Shown here piece after piece: positions 25,181-34,000 of a stretch of DNA of 64,000 bases (position 1 is the stretch's first letter; every line of letters begins with the position of its first letter). Position numbers and translations under genes: made by a program. The notes below the pieces were generated by a model that was not told where the DNA came from, did no database searches, and worked only from the letters and a program-made list of their open reading frames with translations. Origin of the DNA: Pseudomonadota bacterium (GTDB lineage Bacteria > Pseudomonadota > Alphaproteobacteria > Sphingomonadales > Sphingomonadaceae); assembly GCA_018240865.1 (NCBI GenBank), contig JAFEEY010000031.1:62001-126000 (forward strand), given 5' to 3'.

Positions 25181-25633
25181 TCACACCGTCATGGAGAGCT
25201 TTTTGCGCCCGCCGCGCCCTTTTTTGGGGGTGCGGCCCAGACCGATTTCTTTCGCCAGTTCGCGGCGCCTTTCGGCATAGGCAGGCGCCACCATTGGATA
25301 GTCGGCAGGAAGCCCCCATTTAGCCCGATATTCGTCGGGCGACAGACCAAAGGCCGTCATCAGATGGCGCCTCAACATCTTGAGCTTCCTGCCATCCTCG
25401 AGGCAGACGATATGGTCGGGCTTCACTGAGGAGCGAATAGAAACCGCGGGGATCAACTGAGGTGCTTCTGCCGGCTTTTCGGCACCGACGCCGGCCAGAG
25501 CAGCGTGAACCGACCCGATGAGACGGGCCATGTCCGCAATTTCGACCTTGTTGTTGCTCACATGGGCGGCAACGATATCGGCCGTCAAGCTTATCAAATT
25601 TTCGTTGTGGGCGGCAGCGTCATCCACGGTCAT
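25181..25633 (-). CDS. MucR/Ros-family transcriptional regulator
   Basis: The 150-aa protein shows the MucR layout. Residues 1-45 are the helical oligomerisation part (ENLISLTADIVAAHVSNNKV). The C-terminal DNA-binding part has the Ros-type zinc finger core IVCLEDGRKLKMLRRHLMTAFGLSPDEYR, shown across residues about 78-108, and the following KWGLPADYPMVAPAYAERR. MucR proteins bind AT-rich promoter DNA and silence horizontally acquired and surface genes in alphaproteobacteria. Here it lies at the right edge of the ICE cargo, convergent with the gasdermin operon, and may control the AT-rich ICE promoters. About 220 bp upstream of it are non-coding. Confidence 0.9.
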   Translation of the reverse strand: MTVDDAAAHNENLISLTADIVAAHVSNNKVEIADMARLIGSVHAALAGVGAEKPAEAPQLIPAVSIRSSVKPDHIVCLEDGRKLKMLRRHLMTAFGLSPDEYRAKWGLPADYPMVAPAYAERRRELAKEIGLGRTPKKGRGGRKKLSMTV

Positions 25634-25853
25634 GCTCCTGCAAATCGCCGCAGATTCGTCGGATAGCGGCAGGACCTGTTAGCTGCTCGATACATGCGCG
25701 TCTATTGATGCTGTTGTGTAGCGGCCAAGGAATTTGGAGGTCATCCGGGCCCGCGCCCTTTGCTATGGCATATCTGTATTTTTGTTCTTCGTGATCCGCC
25801 TAGGCGCCGTTTCAATGAGGAGTTGCGATTCTGCAAGCCTCAGTCCCCGGCTC

Positions 25854-26903
25854 TCACCAAATTGCTTCTTCTTCTGCCCCAAAATAGGCTTCAATGCGGT
25901 TGGCGGTGTCGGGCATCAGTTCCACAAAGTGCCGCCGGCCATCAGCGGGATCCTCGATCTTGACGATAAGCCCCGCCGCACAGAGATCGTTGACCCGGCG
26001 TAACGCGGTGCTCGGCGATATCGTGGACGCTAGGCATAAGGCGCTGATGGGGACTTTCTTGCCCTCGCGTTCGTGGATGAAGAGGTCGATCAGCATATCC
26101 CATGCAGGCTCGCCGAACAGTTTAGGCGATCCGATCAACTCGCGGCGATACTGGCGCCGGCGAGAGGCGCGGCGGGCATTTTCGAACGCCCGCGTGCGGC
26201 TGGAAGTCGGGTCACCGGCCCTGGAGCGCTGATTGTCGCGAAAGAGGGCGCCACGCGCCTTCTTTCGGCCGATGCCGATTGGTCCGAGAGCGGCGATGCG
26301 GCGCGCGCGCGACGCCGTCACGATGATGTGATCAACGATCTCGATATCGAGCGTGCGACCAAGATCATGCAGTTTCCGGGTCGCAACGATGTCATTCTCG
26401 CTCGGATTGGGATCGCCGCTTGGGTGATTGTGGACGAGAATGAGTCCGGTGGCGCCATGCTCGATAGCGCGCCGAAAGATTGTGCGCGGATAAAGATCGA
26501 GTTGCCTGACGGAACCATGTTGCAATTGCTCGTCGGCGATCAAGCGCTGGGCATCGTCGAGAAACAGGATGCGGAGTACCTCGTCCGGCAGCGAGCCCAT
26601 TGAGGTCATGAGATACTGGTTAAGCTTGGGGCAGGCGGGATCGATCGGCTGGCTTACGAAATCGTCTTGCAGGCCGGCGAGAACTATATCGCGTGCGCCG
26701 AGCAGAATGTCGGCGATTGCGCGGTCTGGACCGAGGACGCGCGCAAGCGCCTCGGGGGTCTGCGCGAGGATTCGGCCGATACTTCGAAATTCCGCAAGCA
26801 GGGCGCCTGCTATCCGTTCGCCGTGGGCGGGTTCGATGGCCGCCAGAAAATATGCCAGGACGGATCGCTGCCGTTGCGCCGCAACCGCTGCTGGTGCCGC
26901 CAG
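25854..26903 (-). CDS. RadC-type JAB-domain protein fused to a winged-helix domain; start uncertain
   Basis: The open frame has no ATG, GTG or TTG where the homology seems to begin (about 26870), and its 5' end overlaps the membrane-protein gene. I use a CTG at 26903 only as a marker. The middle is a RadC (DUF2466) metallo domain with the JAB motif VHNHPSGDPNPSENDI and the segment EIVDHIIVT. Then, after a basic linker, a C-terminal winged helix reads ISALCLASTISPSTALRRVNDLCAAGLI and ends in DPADGRRHFVEL, MarR-like. In sphingomonads these two parts usually look like separate proteins. RadC proteins of mobile elements are common, but their role is unproven. It may be a real fusion or contain a shifted start. 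Confidence 0.7.
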   Translation of the reverse strand: MAAPAAVAAQRQRSVLAYFLAAIEPAHGERIAGALLAEFRSIGRILAQTPEALARVLGPDRAIADILLGARDIVLAGLQDDFVSQPIDPACPKLNQYLMTSMGSLPDEVLRILFLDDAQRLIADEQLQHGSVRQLDLYPRTIFRRAIEHGATGLILVHNHPSGDPNPSENDIVATRKLHDLGRTLDIEIVDHIIVTASRARRIAALGPIGIGRKKARGALFRDNQRSRAGDPTSSRTRAFENARRASRRRQYRRELIGSPKLFGEPAWDMLIDLFIHEREGKKVPISALCLASTISPSTALRRVNDLCAAGLIVKIEDPADGRRHFVELMPDTANRIEAYFGAEEEAIW

Positions 26904-27283
26904 GTTGCGAGGATGAGTAGGGGCGGGAGCAGCCAGGACGATGCGACTTGCATCGTGAGATAGGCAACCGGGTTCATCGACACATCCAGGACACGGCTTA
27001 GGTGCGCCAGCAAGGGAAGCATGTGAAGCACGGCCGCTATCATCGGCCAGAAGCGGTGCGCGAATAGAGCCAGAATGAAGGTCGCTGTCGCGCCGATCAG
27101 GTCCAGCGTCAGATAGGCCCAATCGACGCTTCCATACACCGCCACCTCGTCCGACAGAAGCAGGCTGTCGAGCAGGATCATCATGAGCGCTATGCCCACC
27201 ATCACTCGCTCGGGCGCTCCCCCCTTCCAGGCGGCGTAGCCGAGAGCCAGCAGCATGAGGGCGAGGAAGATTGCTATGCGCAT
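26810..27283 (-). CDS. Small integral membrane protein of the ICE
   Basis: The 157-aa product has about five hydrophobic segments, including IAIFLALMLLALGYAAW, VMVGIALMMILLDSLLL, LDLIGATATFILALFA and WLLPPLLILATW. The loops are short and the tail is basic. I recognise no functional family. Its 3' end overlaps the start of the RadC-like gene on the same strand, which suggests coupled translation. It lies in the regulatory block between cargo and transfer genes. Confidence 0.65.
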   Translation of the reverse strand: MRIAIFLALMLLALGYAAWKGGAPERVMVGIALMMILLDSLLLSDEVAVYGSVDWAYLTLDLIGATATFILALFAHRFWPMIAAVLHMLPLLAHLSRVLDVSMNPVAYLTMQVASSWLLPPLLILATWRHQQRLRRNGSDPSWHIFWRPSNPPTANG

Positions 27284-27324
27284 CCCTATCGCTTTTCATG
27301 CCGGTGGCTCCCGGTCAATCACTG

Positions 27325-27654
27325 TCAGGCCACGGCCGCAATATGCGGCGCGATTTCCGCGCCGGTTTGCGGACAATTGCGCAGATCGTAGCTGCCCATT
27401 TCCCTACCGATGTCGAGGAGTTCGCCATGAATGCGAAGAACGTCGTTGCTGACCCCGACGAGCGACACTTGCGCCTTGGCGAGACGAATGATCGTGGCCT
27501 GCCCGGTTTTCGTCGGCACGCCGGCTTCGCGCCGAGCCGTGACCATGCTCGTCATCAGCGAGGACAAGGCGATGAGCGCGTCATCGGCCTTGGCTTCGGC
27601 GCTCGACACGTCCCGCTGCAGGCGGGTCGCCATGAGAGGTATTGTATTCGACAT
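27325..27654 (-). CDS. Small helical protein of unknown function
   Basis: The 109-aa protein is predicted largely helical (SSAEAKADDALIALSSLMTS, then ATIIRLAKAQVSLVGVSNDV) and ends in AEIAPHIAAVA. It has no signal peptide or membrane segment. It lies in tandem with the neighbouring minus-strand genes. The Ala/Ser-rich N-terminal helices look like a bundle. I recognise no family. Confidence 0.6.
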   Translation of the reverse strand: MSNTIPLMATRLQRDVSSAEAKADDALIALSSLMTSMVTARREAGVPTKTGQATIIRLAKAQVSLVGVSNDVLRIHGELLDIGREMGSYDLRNCPQTGAEIAPHIAAVA

Positions 27655-27715
27655 AACTTCTCCTTTGCCGGAAGCGCCCCGCGCGCCGGCGAACCTTGGG
27701 TCAGACTGGACAGGT

Positions 27716-28246
27716 TCAGTTGGAGACGAGCCTCGTCAGCGATTCCGCAATGCCGAGTCCAAGGAATGCGACGATGACCAGAGCGACAAGAATTCCGACC
27801 ATGATCACGACGCGGGCCTGGATGCTATTTTTGTGTCCCCATCCGTACCGGGACGGCAAGAAAGATTCCCTCGATCCACTCTCGATGCTGAAGCTGGTCG
27901 ACAGCTTATCGGTCGGCTTCAGCACCGGAGTTGGATCGCCGTCCGGGAAGTTGGATGGCATCAATGTGGGCGGCGGTGGAACCTGCACCGGATCATATAT
28001 GACTCGATCATACTTTTTCCTGAGACGGGCATAGATGATCGCAGCCTCGTTCCGGTTGGCCGCCCCTAGAATCGGACGCGCTGTCGCGAACCGCTGATCG
28101 ATGGCGGGCTTCGACAGGTTGAGGATACGCGCGATCTCTTTCGATGTCTTTCGGTCGACCAGAAGGTCGAGAACTTCGCGGTGTCTGGCGGTCAGCCGCG
28201 ACCAGCGGGCGAGGTCCTCATCTTCTTGCGTCGGCGTTGGCATCAT
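27716..28246 (-). CDS. LuxR-type HTH regulator with C-terminal membrane anchor
   Basis: Residues 15-75 are a LuxR/GerE helix-turn-helix (LTARHREVLDLLVDRKTSKE, then IARILNLSKPAIDQRFATA). The linker is Pro-rich (VQVPPPPTLMPSNFPDGDPTP). Residues about 145-168 are one strong membrane helix (VVIMVGILVALVIVAFLGLG). The HTH is therefore in the cytosol at the N-terminus and the anchor at the C-terminus, leaving only a few residues outside. No receiver or ligand domain is present. It is a candidate for tuning ICE gene expression from the membrane; target unknown. Confidence 0.8.
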   Translation of the reverse strand: MMPTPTQEDEDLARWSRLTARHREVLDLLVDRKTSKEIARILNLSKPAIDQRFATARPILGAANRNEAAIIYARLRKKYDRVIYDPVQVPPPPTLMPSNFPDGDPTPVLKPTDKLSTSFSIESGSRESFLPSRYGWGHKNSIQARVVIMVGILVALVIVAFLGLGIAESLTRLVSN

Positions 28247-28519
28247 CGTTTCGATCTCGCGCAGGGATGTTCATGATGTTGAGGAAGCGCCGGCACTTCC
28301 CAAAACAGCCCTGGATAAAACCCGTCTAGAAGTATGCTCTCGGTAAATCACTTCACGGAGGTAACCCCAAGGACGTGTTCTCGCTACCCCTAACCTATTG
28401 GCAGCCGATACGCGGCACAATGATCTAGAAAATACGGAAGCGGTGGTCTCCGCGGCGATTGTTGTGTTGCAGCCGCGCCTCTTTCGTCTGAACATGGCGA
28501 TGGTTTGAGGATTCTGTTG

Positions 28520-29104
28520 ATGCCGGTTTTCGCATATTACCGCATTCCCGAAACGGGCGAGCCTGGGATGAGCGTCATCGACGCCCCGAGCATCGACGCG
28601 GCCAAAGCGCTGGCGATGACCGCGATCAACAGCGGCGAGCTCCGCGCGGCCCGGTTTTGGGACGGCTATAGAATGGCCGAGATACGCCGCCCGGATCGCC
28701 CTGCAAATGCCGGATCCGCAACGCGGATAGCCCCGGCCGACGATCGCGGTGCGCGCATGATCGCCATGAAGGCCGATGGCAAAACATTGAAACAGATCGC
28801 CGATGCCTTCGGGATCGGCGTGGACCGGGTCCGGCAACTTATGGCCCGCGTGCAATTGCGAGCCCGAATGGAAAGCGCCGAGCCGAACCGTGCCGCGCTC
28901 TCGGTGCGCGCCGAAAACGTGGTGAGATCCCTGATAGACGAACCTGAGCAGGACCCAAGCGGGCGGGACGCGCTTCTGCCGCACCGCGTCGCTGCATTGA
29001 CCCCTACCCAGATACTCGACGCCCCGAATGCGGGAAGGCGCACGGTCGCCGAGATCGAGGCCTGGTTATGGGATCGTGGTCTCTGCTTCAGCGAAGCGGA
29101 TTAA
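28520..29104 (+). CDS. Putative regulator with HTH and RNA polymerase alpha-CTD-like domain
   Basis: I prefer the ATG at 28520; a TTG at 28505 is in frame. The N-terminal 55 residues form a small alpha/beta region (VFAYYRIPETGEPGMSVIDA). Residues about 80-115 form an HTH like sigma region 4 (DRGARMIAMKADGKTLKQIA, then DAFGIGVDRVRQLMAR). The C-terminal 35 residues read LTPTQILDAPNAGRRTVAEI then EAWLWDRGLCF, matching the helix-hairpin-helix of the RNA polymerase alpha C-terminal domain. The combination suggests a transcription regulator that imitates polymerase parts. It is the only plus-strand gene in this block; a 270-bp gap with no visible gene precedes it. Confidence 0.65.
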   Translation: MPVFAYYRIPETGEPGMSVIDAPSIDAAKALAMTAINSGELRAARFWDGYRMAEIRRPDRPANAGSATRIAPADDRGARMIAMKADGKTLKQIADAFGIGVDRVRQLMARVQLRARMESAEPNRAALSVRAENVVRSLIDEPEQDPSGRDALLPHRVAALTPTQILDAPNAGRRTVAEIEAWLWDRGLCFSEAD

Positions 29105-29282
29105 CCAGTCTCCTCTTTCCTTGCGTATGATGCCAGGTGGTCGCCCACTAGACTGCGTTTCTGCGAACAGCGCGGAAGGGTGGAGGTTGGTTGTGGTGGA
29201 CGCGTAGGGAGAGAAGGAGGCTGCGGTGCTTCCGTTGGGAGAAGTGTTGCTCATCCTGAGCCCAGCGTCCACGGCGAAAGGG

Positions 29283-29843
29283 CTACGGCTCCACATATGT
29301 CTTGCCGAAATGATGAGCCAACACAGTCGCCTCGGCGGGCGAGATGATCTTCTTGGCTACGGGGCTCGTCGAAACGGCATCGATCGCCCGATCGAACAGG
29401 GCGACACAGCGCTGATTGTCGAACCGCGAGGTATAGAGAATGCCATCGGCTGACGTGCTGTCATGAACCCAGGCGCTGATCTCCTGCGTTCTGCCGTAAG
29501 CATCGCCATGGAGGTCGGTGAATGACAGCCCATGCGCTGAGACGCCCGCGTCGATCAGCGAATAAAGCCGTATGGTCCGCGCCGCGGCCAGTTCGCTTCG
29601 CACTCGCGCTTTTACCGCCGTCGAGGTCACATAGGGAATGTGAGGTGACCGGACGAGCGTTTCGCCGAACGCGGTTTCGAGCGAGCGGGCAGCATAGAGA
29701 ACCTTGTAGCTGCCGTCCGGCGCGTCGAACCGAAACATCGGGGCCGAACCCACAGGGCCGAAGAATATCGGATCGCGGTCGGCGCGATGAATCCGGTGCA
29801 ACAGCGTACCAGCTTTGATGCGCCGTAGAACCGCAATGGCCAC
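29283..29843 (-). CDS. RES-domain toxin of a type II toxin-antitoxin pair
   Basis: The 186-aa protein is a RES domain. It has the conserved Arg in LLHRIHRADRDPI, the Glu in YAARSLETAFGETL and the Ser in YTSRFDNQRCVALFDRA. Characterised RES toxins degrade NAD+ and stop growth. The antitoxin gene lies 6 bp upstream on the same strand, the usual RES-Xre order. Placed beside transfer genes on an ICE, it likely stabilises the element against loss. The intact triad suggests it is active unless bound by the antitoxin. Confidence 0.88.
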   Translation of the reverse strand: MAIAVLRRIKAGTLLHRIHRADRDPIFFGPVGSAPMFRFDAPDGSYKVLYAARSLETAFGETLVRSPHIPYVTSTAVKARVRSELAAARTIRLYSLIDAGVSAHGLSFTDLHGDAYGRTQEISAWVHDSTSADGILYTSRFDNQRCVALFDRAIDAVSTSPVAKKIISPAEATVLAHHFGKTYVEP

Positions 29844-29849
29844 GATCGT

Positions 29850-30470
29850 TCAGGCCGCCCATGCCGATGCAAGACCGACAATCTGGCGGAGCGCATCCGG
29901 GCGAGGCTTGCCTTTCAGCAGTTCCAGCAGGGTTGCGCTGCCATCGCTGAAGCCTTCGACCGGCGTGGTCAGAAGCATGAGTTGCTCCCACGGATCAGTA
30001 TCGCCGAAGGCTTCGAGAACCCGCTTCAGGTAAGGCACAGCCTCGCCATTGGCGAACTGCACGGCCGGATACCGAATCTCTGCTCCATAGGGGACACCGA
30101 GAATCTGCCGCCGCTGACGCTGCTTTTCGATCGCGGCCGGGGTCACGCCCACCATCGCTGCGACATGATCGCGATCGTACATGCCGCCCGCGCGTTGCGC
30201 CATGTCGTCGCGAAAGCGCGCCGTGTGCTCACGCGCCTTCTTGATGGCCTCAAGGTCTGCCGGTGCTTCGGGAGCAATGTCGCGCGGGGCGATGGTCAGC
30301 GCATGGCGCAGATCTTCCGATCCCACGATATCCGCTAACGTGTCGTCGCTCGAGGCCTCGACGGCTCGGGCAATCGCGAGCGTCAGCTTCTCCAGCGCCT
30401 TGCGCCGAAGCGTGTCGCGCCCTGCGGTGCGACCGCCGGCTTGCGCAGATAGAGGAGCGGGGCTTGCCAT
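29850..30470 (-). CDS. Xre/MbcA/ParS-type antitoxin paired with the RES toxin
   Basis: The start is probably the ATG at 30470 (MASPAPLSAQ); an in-frame ATG at 30491 is possible. The middle contains an HTH-like region (MYDRDHVAAMVGVTPAAIEK then QRQRRQILGVPYG). The C-terminal part PYLKRVLEAFGDTDPWEQLM and GSATLLELLKGKPRPDALRQ match the toxin-binding domain of Xre antitoxins. It should neutralise the RES toxin by covering its active site and repress its own promoter. It is longer than many relatives because of an Ala/Arg-rich N-terminal extension. Confidence 0.82.
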   Translation of the reverse strand: MASPAPLSAQAGGRTAGRDTLRRKALEKLTLAIARAVEASSDDTLADIVGSEDLRHALTIAPRDIAPEAPADLEAIKKAREHTARFRDDMAQRAGGMYDRDHVAAMVGVTPAAIEKQRQRRQILGVPYGAEIRYPAVQFANGEAVPYLKRVLEAFGDTDPWEQLMLLTTPVEGFSDGSATLLELLKGKPRPDALRQIVGLASAWAA

Positions 30471-30584
30471 ATTTGTCCTTCCTGTCTCCAATATAGGGTT
30501 CGCGACAAAAAAGACAAGATTGCGAGACGCCAGCTATGGCGTCTGGTGAGATTTCTGCTATAGTCGTTTGCCGAGGATTTCGCG

Positions 30585-31040
30585 ATGAATGCGGCAGTCG
30601 ATACGCAACTGAATAACCCCGCGTCGCCACGGTCGAGACCAGCCGATTGGCTCTGGCGTCCGTGGTACGCGAAGCTTTGGTGGGCCGCGATCCCGGTCTG
30701 GTGGTCAGGCATGGCCCTATCCGCGAAGCTCGATGCGCTGGCGTCCTTCTATGACAGCGCCGCTGCGGGCTTTCTCAACCTCCTGTTCTTCCCGATGACA
30801 GCCCTCATGGTGCTAGGTGTCGGCTATGTGCGGCACTGGCTGACGAGCCTTCCGAACGCGGGCGACGGTGCTCCTCTGTCGGAGGATGCGGCAGCCAGGG
30901 TGGCTGATTTGTGGGAACAACACGAACGGGGCATGGAGGATATTCATGCGACGACTGACATCCACGACCCAAGGTCGGGTGGCCTGTATATCGGCAATCC
31001 GTCGAGCCTCCAGCATCCCAACCGACTTTTCCGACACTAG
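30585..31040 (+). CDS. Small ICE membrane protein opposite traG
   Basis: The 151-aa protein has two hydrophobic segments (LWWAAIPVWWSGMALSA, and GFLNLLFFPMTALMVLGVGY) flanked by Trp-rich sequence, then a soluble acidic tail. It is convergent with traG and their ends overlap by 4 bp. Position suggests a transfer-associated or exclusion-type role, but I recognise no family. Confidence 0.6.
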   Translation: MNAAVDTQLNNPASPRSRPADWLWRPWYAKLWWAAIPVWWSGMALSAKLDALASFYDSAAAGFLNLLFFPMTALMVLGVGYVRHWLTSLPNAGDGAPLSEDAAARVADLWEQHERGMEDIHATTDIHDPRSGGLYIGNPSSLQHPNRLFRH

Positions 31041-34000
31041 CGCTTTTTGAAACTGCTATCGCCATCACCGGCGCTACCATCAACATCCGTCGAGAAACTT
31101 CCGCTTTTCAGCACGGAGTTCTGTTCGACCGAAGTCAACGGACCCGTAATGTCGAACGTCGCGCGCCCAGAATCGGCATCCTGGAGGTAACGATTGCGCA
31201 TGCCATCAGGGCCAAGGATGCGGTCCGAGAGTTCTCTAGAGAAGGCTGCCGCTGGATCGCTGGATCGGGCGGCAGCCCGTTCGGCTGCGGCAATCGCTTC
31301 GCGCACGTCATAGTTGACGATATCCAAGGACGATTGCGCCGTCTCGTTGCTAATCCCAACATCGCGACTATCATAGCCCAGACTGGCACCCACGCGTCCT
31401 GATGTTGACGTGGACTTCTGAGGCGCCTGTCCTCGGCCGGCTTGCGGGTCTTTGTCCACGGGCTGTCCGCGACCTCCTACCGCCTCCGATTCATCGACGC
31501 CAACAGCGCCTCCGATCTGGCCGCCAACATTTGTTCCCATCGTGACCTGATCCTGCGCGGAACGCGACAGCCCGCGCTGCCACCCAGTCTGCGCGATGAT
31601 CGCCTGGACGTCGCGGGTCAGCGTGTCCGCGACCTGCGGGTTGAGACGCCAATTGCCCTGCCGATCCATCTCGAACCCGCCCCGGAGCCAGTTCTGCATC
31701 ATCGCCTGTCCCTGCTCGCCACTGCTGAGGAAATGTTCGATCGTATCCGGGCCGGCTTGCTTGCCCGCCTCAAAGCGCGTGCTGGTGTCGTTGCGGGCCG
31801 ACTGCTGGAATCCGACCGAACTCGACACGAGGACATCATTGTCGGCGAACGAAAAGCGGGCACGGCCGCCATTGGCGATCGCTCCGAGCTGGCTCTCATT
31901 GATGAGGCCGCCGCGCCACATCTGAGCCGCTGCCTCAGGCGTTAGATTGAGGCTCAGGTCGCCATTCTGCGCCATGGCAATCTGCCGCTTCGACATCTGC
32001 ACGCCATGTTCGCCAAGCAATTGCTGCATGCGCGTGAGGCGCTCATTCTCGACGATGCGGGTCAGCCGCTCGTTACGCGCGCGATCGGCGATACCTGCCG
32101 CGCCGCCTTCGGCCATGTCGACCTGATTGCCGGCACTTTGCGACAAAGTACGAATGAAGCTGTCAAGGTGCGCCGCCTGCCGAACCGACATGCCCGCCGC
32201 GGCCGCGCCTTCGGCAAAGCCGGCATTGTCGGCCTGTCGCCGTTGTTCGCCGATCCGCGCCGCCGAACGGGTGCCGTCGTGCCCGACCTCGCGTTGGGCA
32301 TCGAGCTTGCCCGAGCGCTCCGCGAAATCGTAGCCCGCGGCCTCGCGCGTGCGCCCATAGACGCTGGTGCCCTCGCGCGCCGCCTCGGCCGTCGCGCCGT
32401 CTGCGGTCCCGACCTGCACGGCGGCGTTATAGGTTTCCAGCGCCCGCATCACCTGCGCCTCGTTACGGCCGGTTGCGCGGGAGAGTTGGGTGATGGCGGA
32501 GGAACGGGCTTCGCCCGAGAGAGCGTTGATGAAGGCGATTCGGCGCGAGGTTTCCTGGACGGAGAGGCCGAGCATGGAGGCGGCATTGCGCTGGCCTTCG
32601 TTGCTGCCTGTCCGGTACGCCTGCTCGGTCGCGACGTTGCGCCGCTCGATCGGAGCTACATTATCGCCTGCGAAATCGCGCCGGCCTTCCATCGCACCAA
32701 CCTGGACCTGCGCAGCCGTCAGATCGTTGCGGAGCATCTGCTCCTGATCGAATGTGTTGGCGATCAGCTTGGCGAAGGTGGGATCGGCCGACGCCTGCGC
32801 GATCACGGTCGAGGCTTTGAGGGCCGCATCCTTCTGGTCATAGCCATTGCGTTCGAAATGCCGCTGCGCGCCTGACAGCATCATGTCGTAGGCGCGGGTA
32901 TCGCCGAAAGCCTTCCATTGAACCATCCGCTGCGCGAAGGCAGCAAAGGAACTTTCGCCCGCCTGGCCCTCGCCGAAATAGCCCGTGCCGAGCGAGCGCA
33001 GCGCATCCTTCTCCGCAAAGTTATGGATCGCCGACGTCGTCGCATTGTCGCGCACCGCGCGGGCGGTCGCCGGATCCGTCAGGTCGCGGCCAGTGAGTGC
33101 CGGCGACAGGCCGCCCAGCTCGCGCGCGGAATCGAGACCGCCCATGCCGAAGGCCGCCGTTCCGTTCGCTCCGCCGCCATGCTCCGCCAATACCCCGCTC
33201 GCCGCGCCGAACGCCCTGTTCGCGCCGAAGGTCGAGCGCTCTCCGAAGTCCCCAAAGTTCGAAGCGACACCGTGCCGCGACATGGTGCCTGCCGCCGCCG
33301 CCTGCGCCTCGAGTGCGCCGGCATAGCCTTCGCTGGTCGTGAGCGGCGCCGCAGCGGCTGTACCCTGGCCCTGGACGCCGAGCGCGCCGCCGGTGAACGA
33401 TGTGAAGACATTGCCCGAGAAACGAAACACGGTGAAGACGAATGCCCCGGCGAGCCCCGCAGCGGCCGTGCGGAACGACCCGAAGATCGCGAGCGCTTTC
33501 ATCGCCGACGAAGGTGCGAGCATCCAGGCATTGGCCGCGACATGGTTCGAGCGCATCTCGGCCAGCACGTCCGTCGCGCGGCCCAAGGTCAGCTGATAGA
33601 TGCCGGCGTCGATCACGCCCCAGAGCGCCACGAATACGAACAGGCCGAGCGCAAAGCTTGCAACGCGCAGGCTGATGGGCGTCAGGATGAACAAGAGCGC
33701 GATCGGCATCATGAACAGCATGATCCCGAACACCGTAGCCCGGATCGTCGGCATCCATTCATTGGCCGTCGACATGGTGGCAAGGCCGGAGGAGACGACG
33801 GCCCGATTGGCCATGACGCGCGCGGCGGTGGCCGGGCTGTCCTCGAACAGCACATCGCCCACCGTGCTGCCGAGCATGACGTTGGTTAGGAACTGCTGAA
33901 GCGACTGGGGCGTGTCCATCATCATCTGTCCCAGCTCGCCGATGTTCGAGCGACAGCGCTGAAGCTGGGCGGCGTTGGCGATGTCGTAGCCAGTGCGGGT

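Noticed and set aside
27271-28069. Plus-strand frames of 168 and 212 codons
   Set aside because: They overlap the LuxR-type gene and the small helical gene on the minus strand, which have better domain support and starts.
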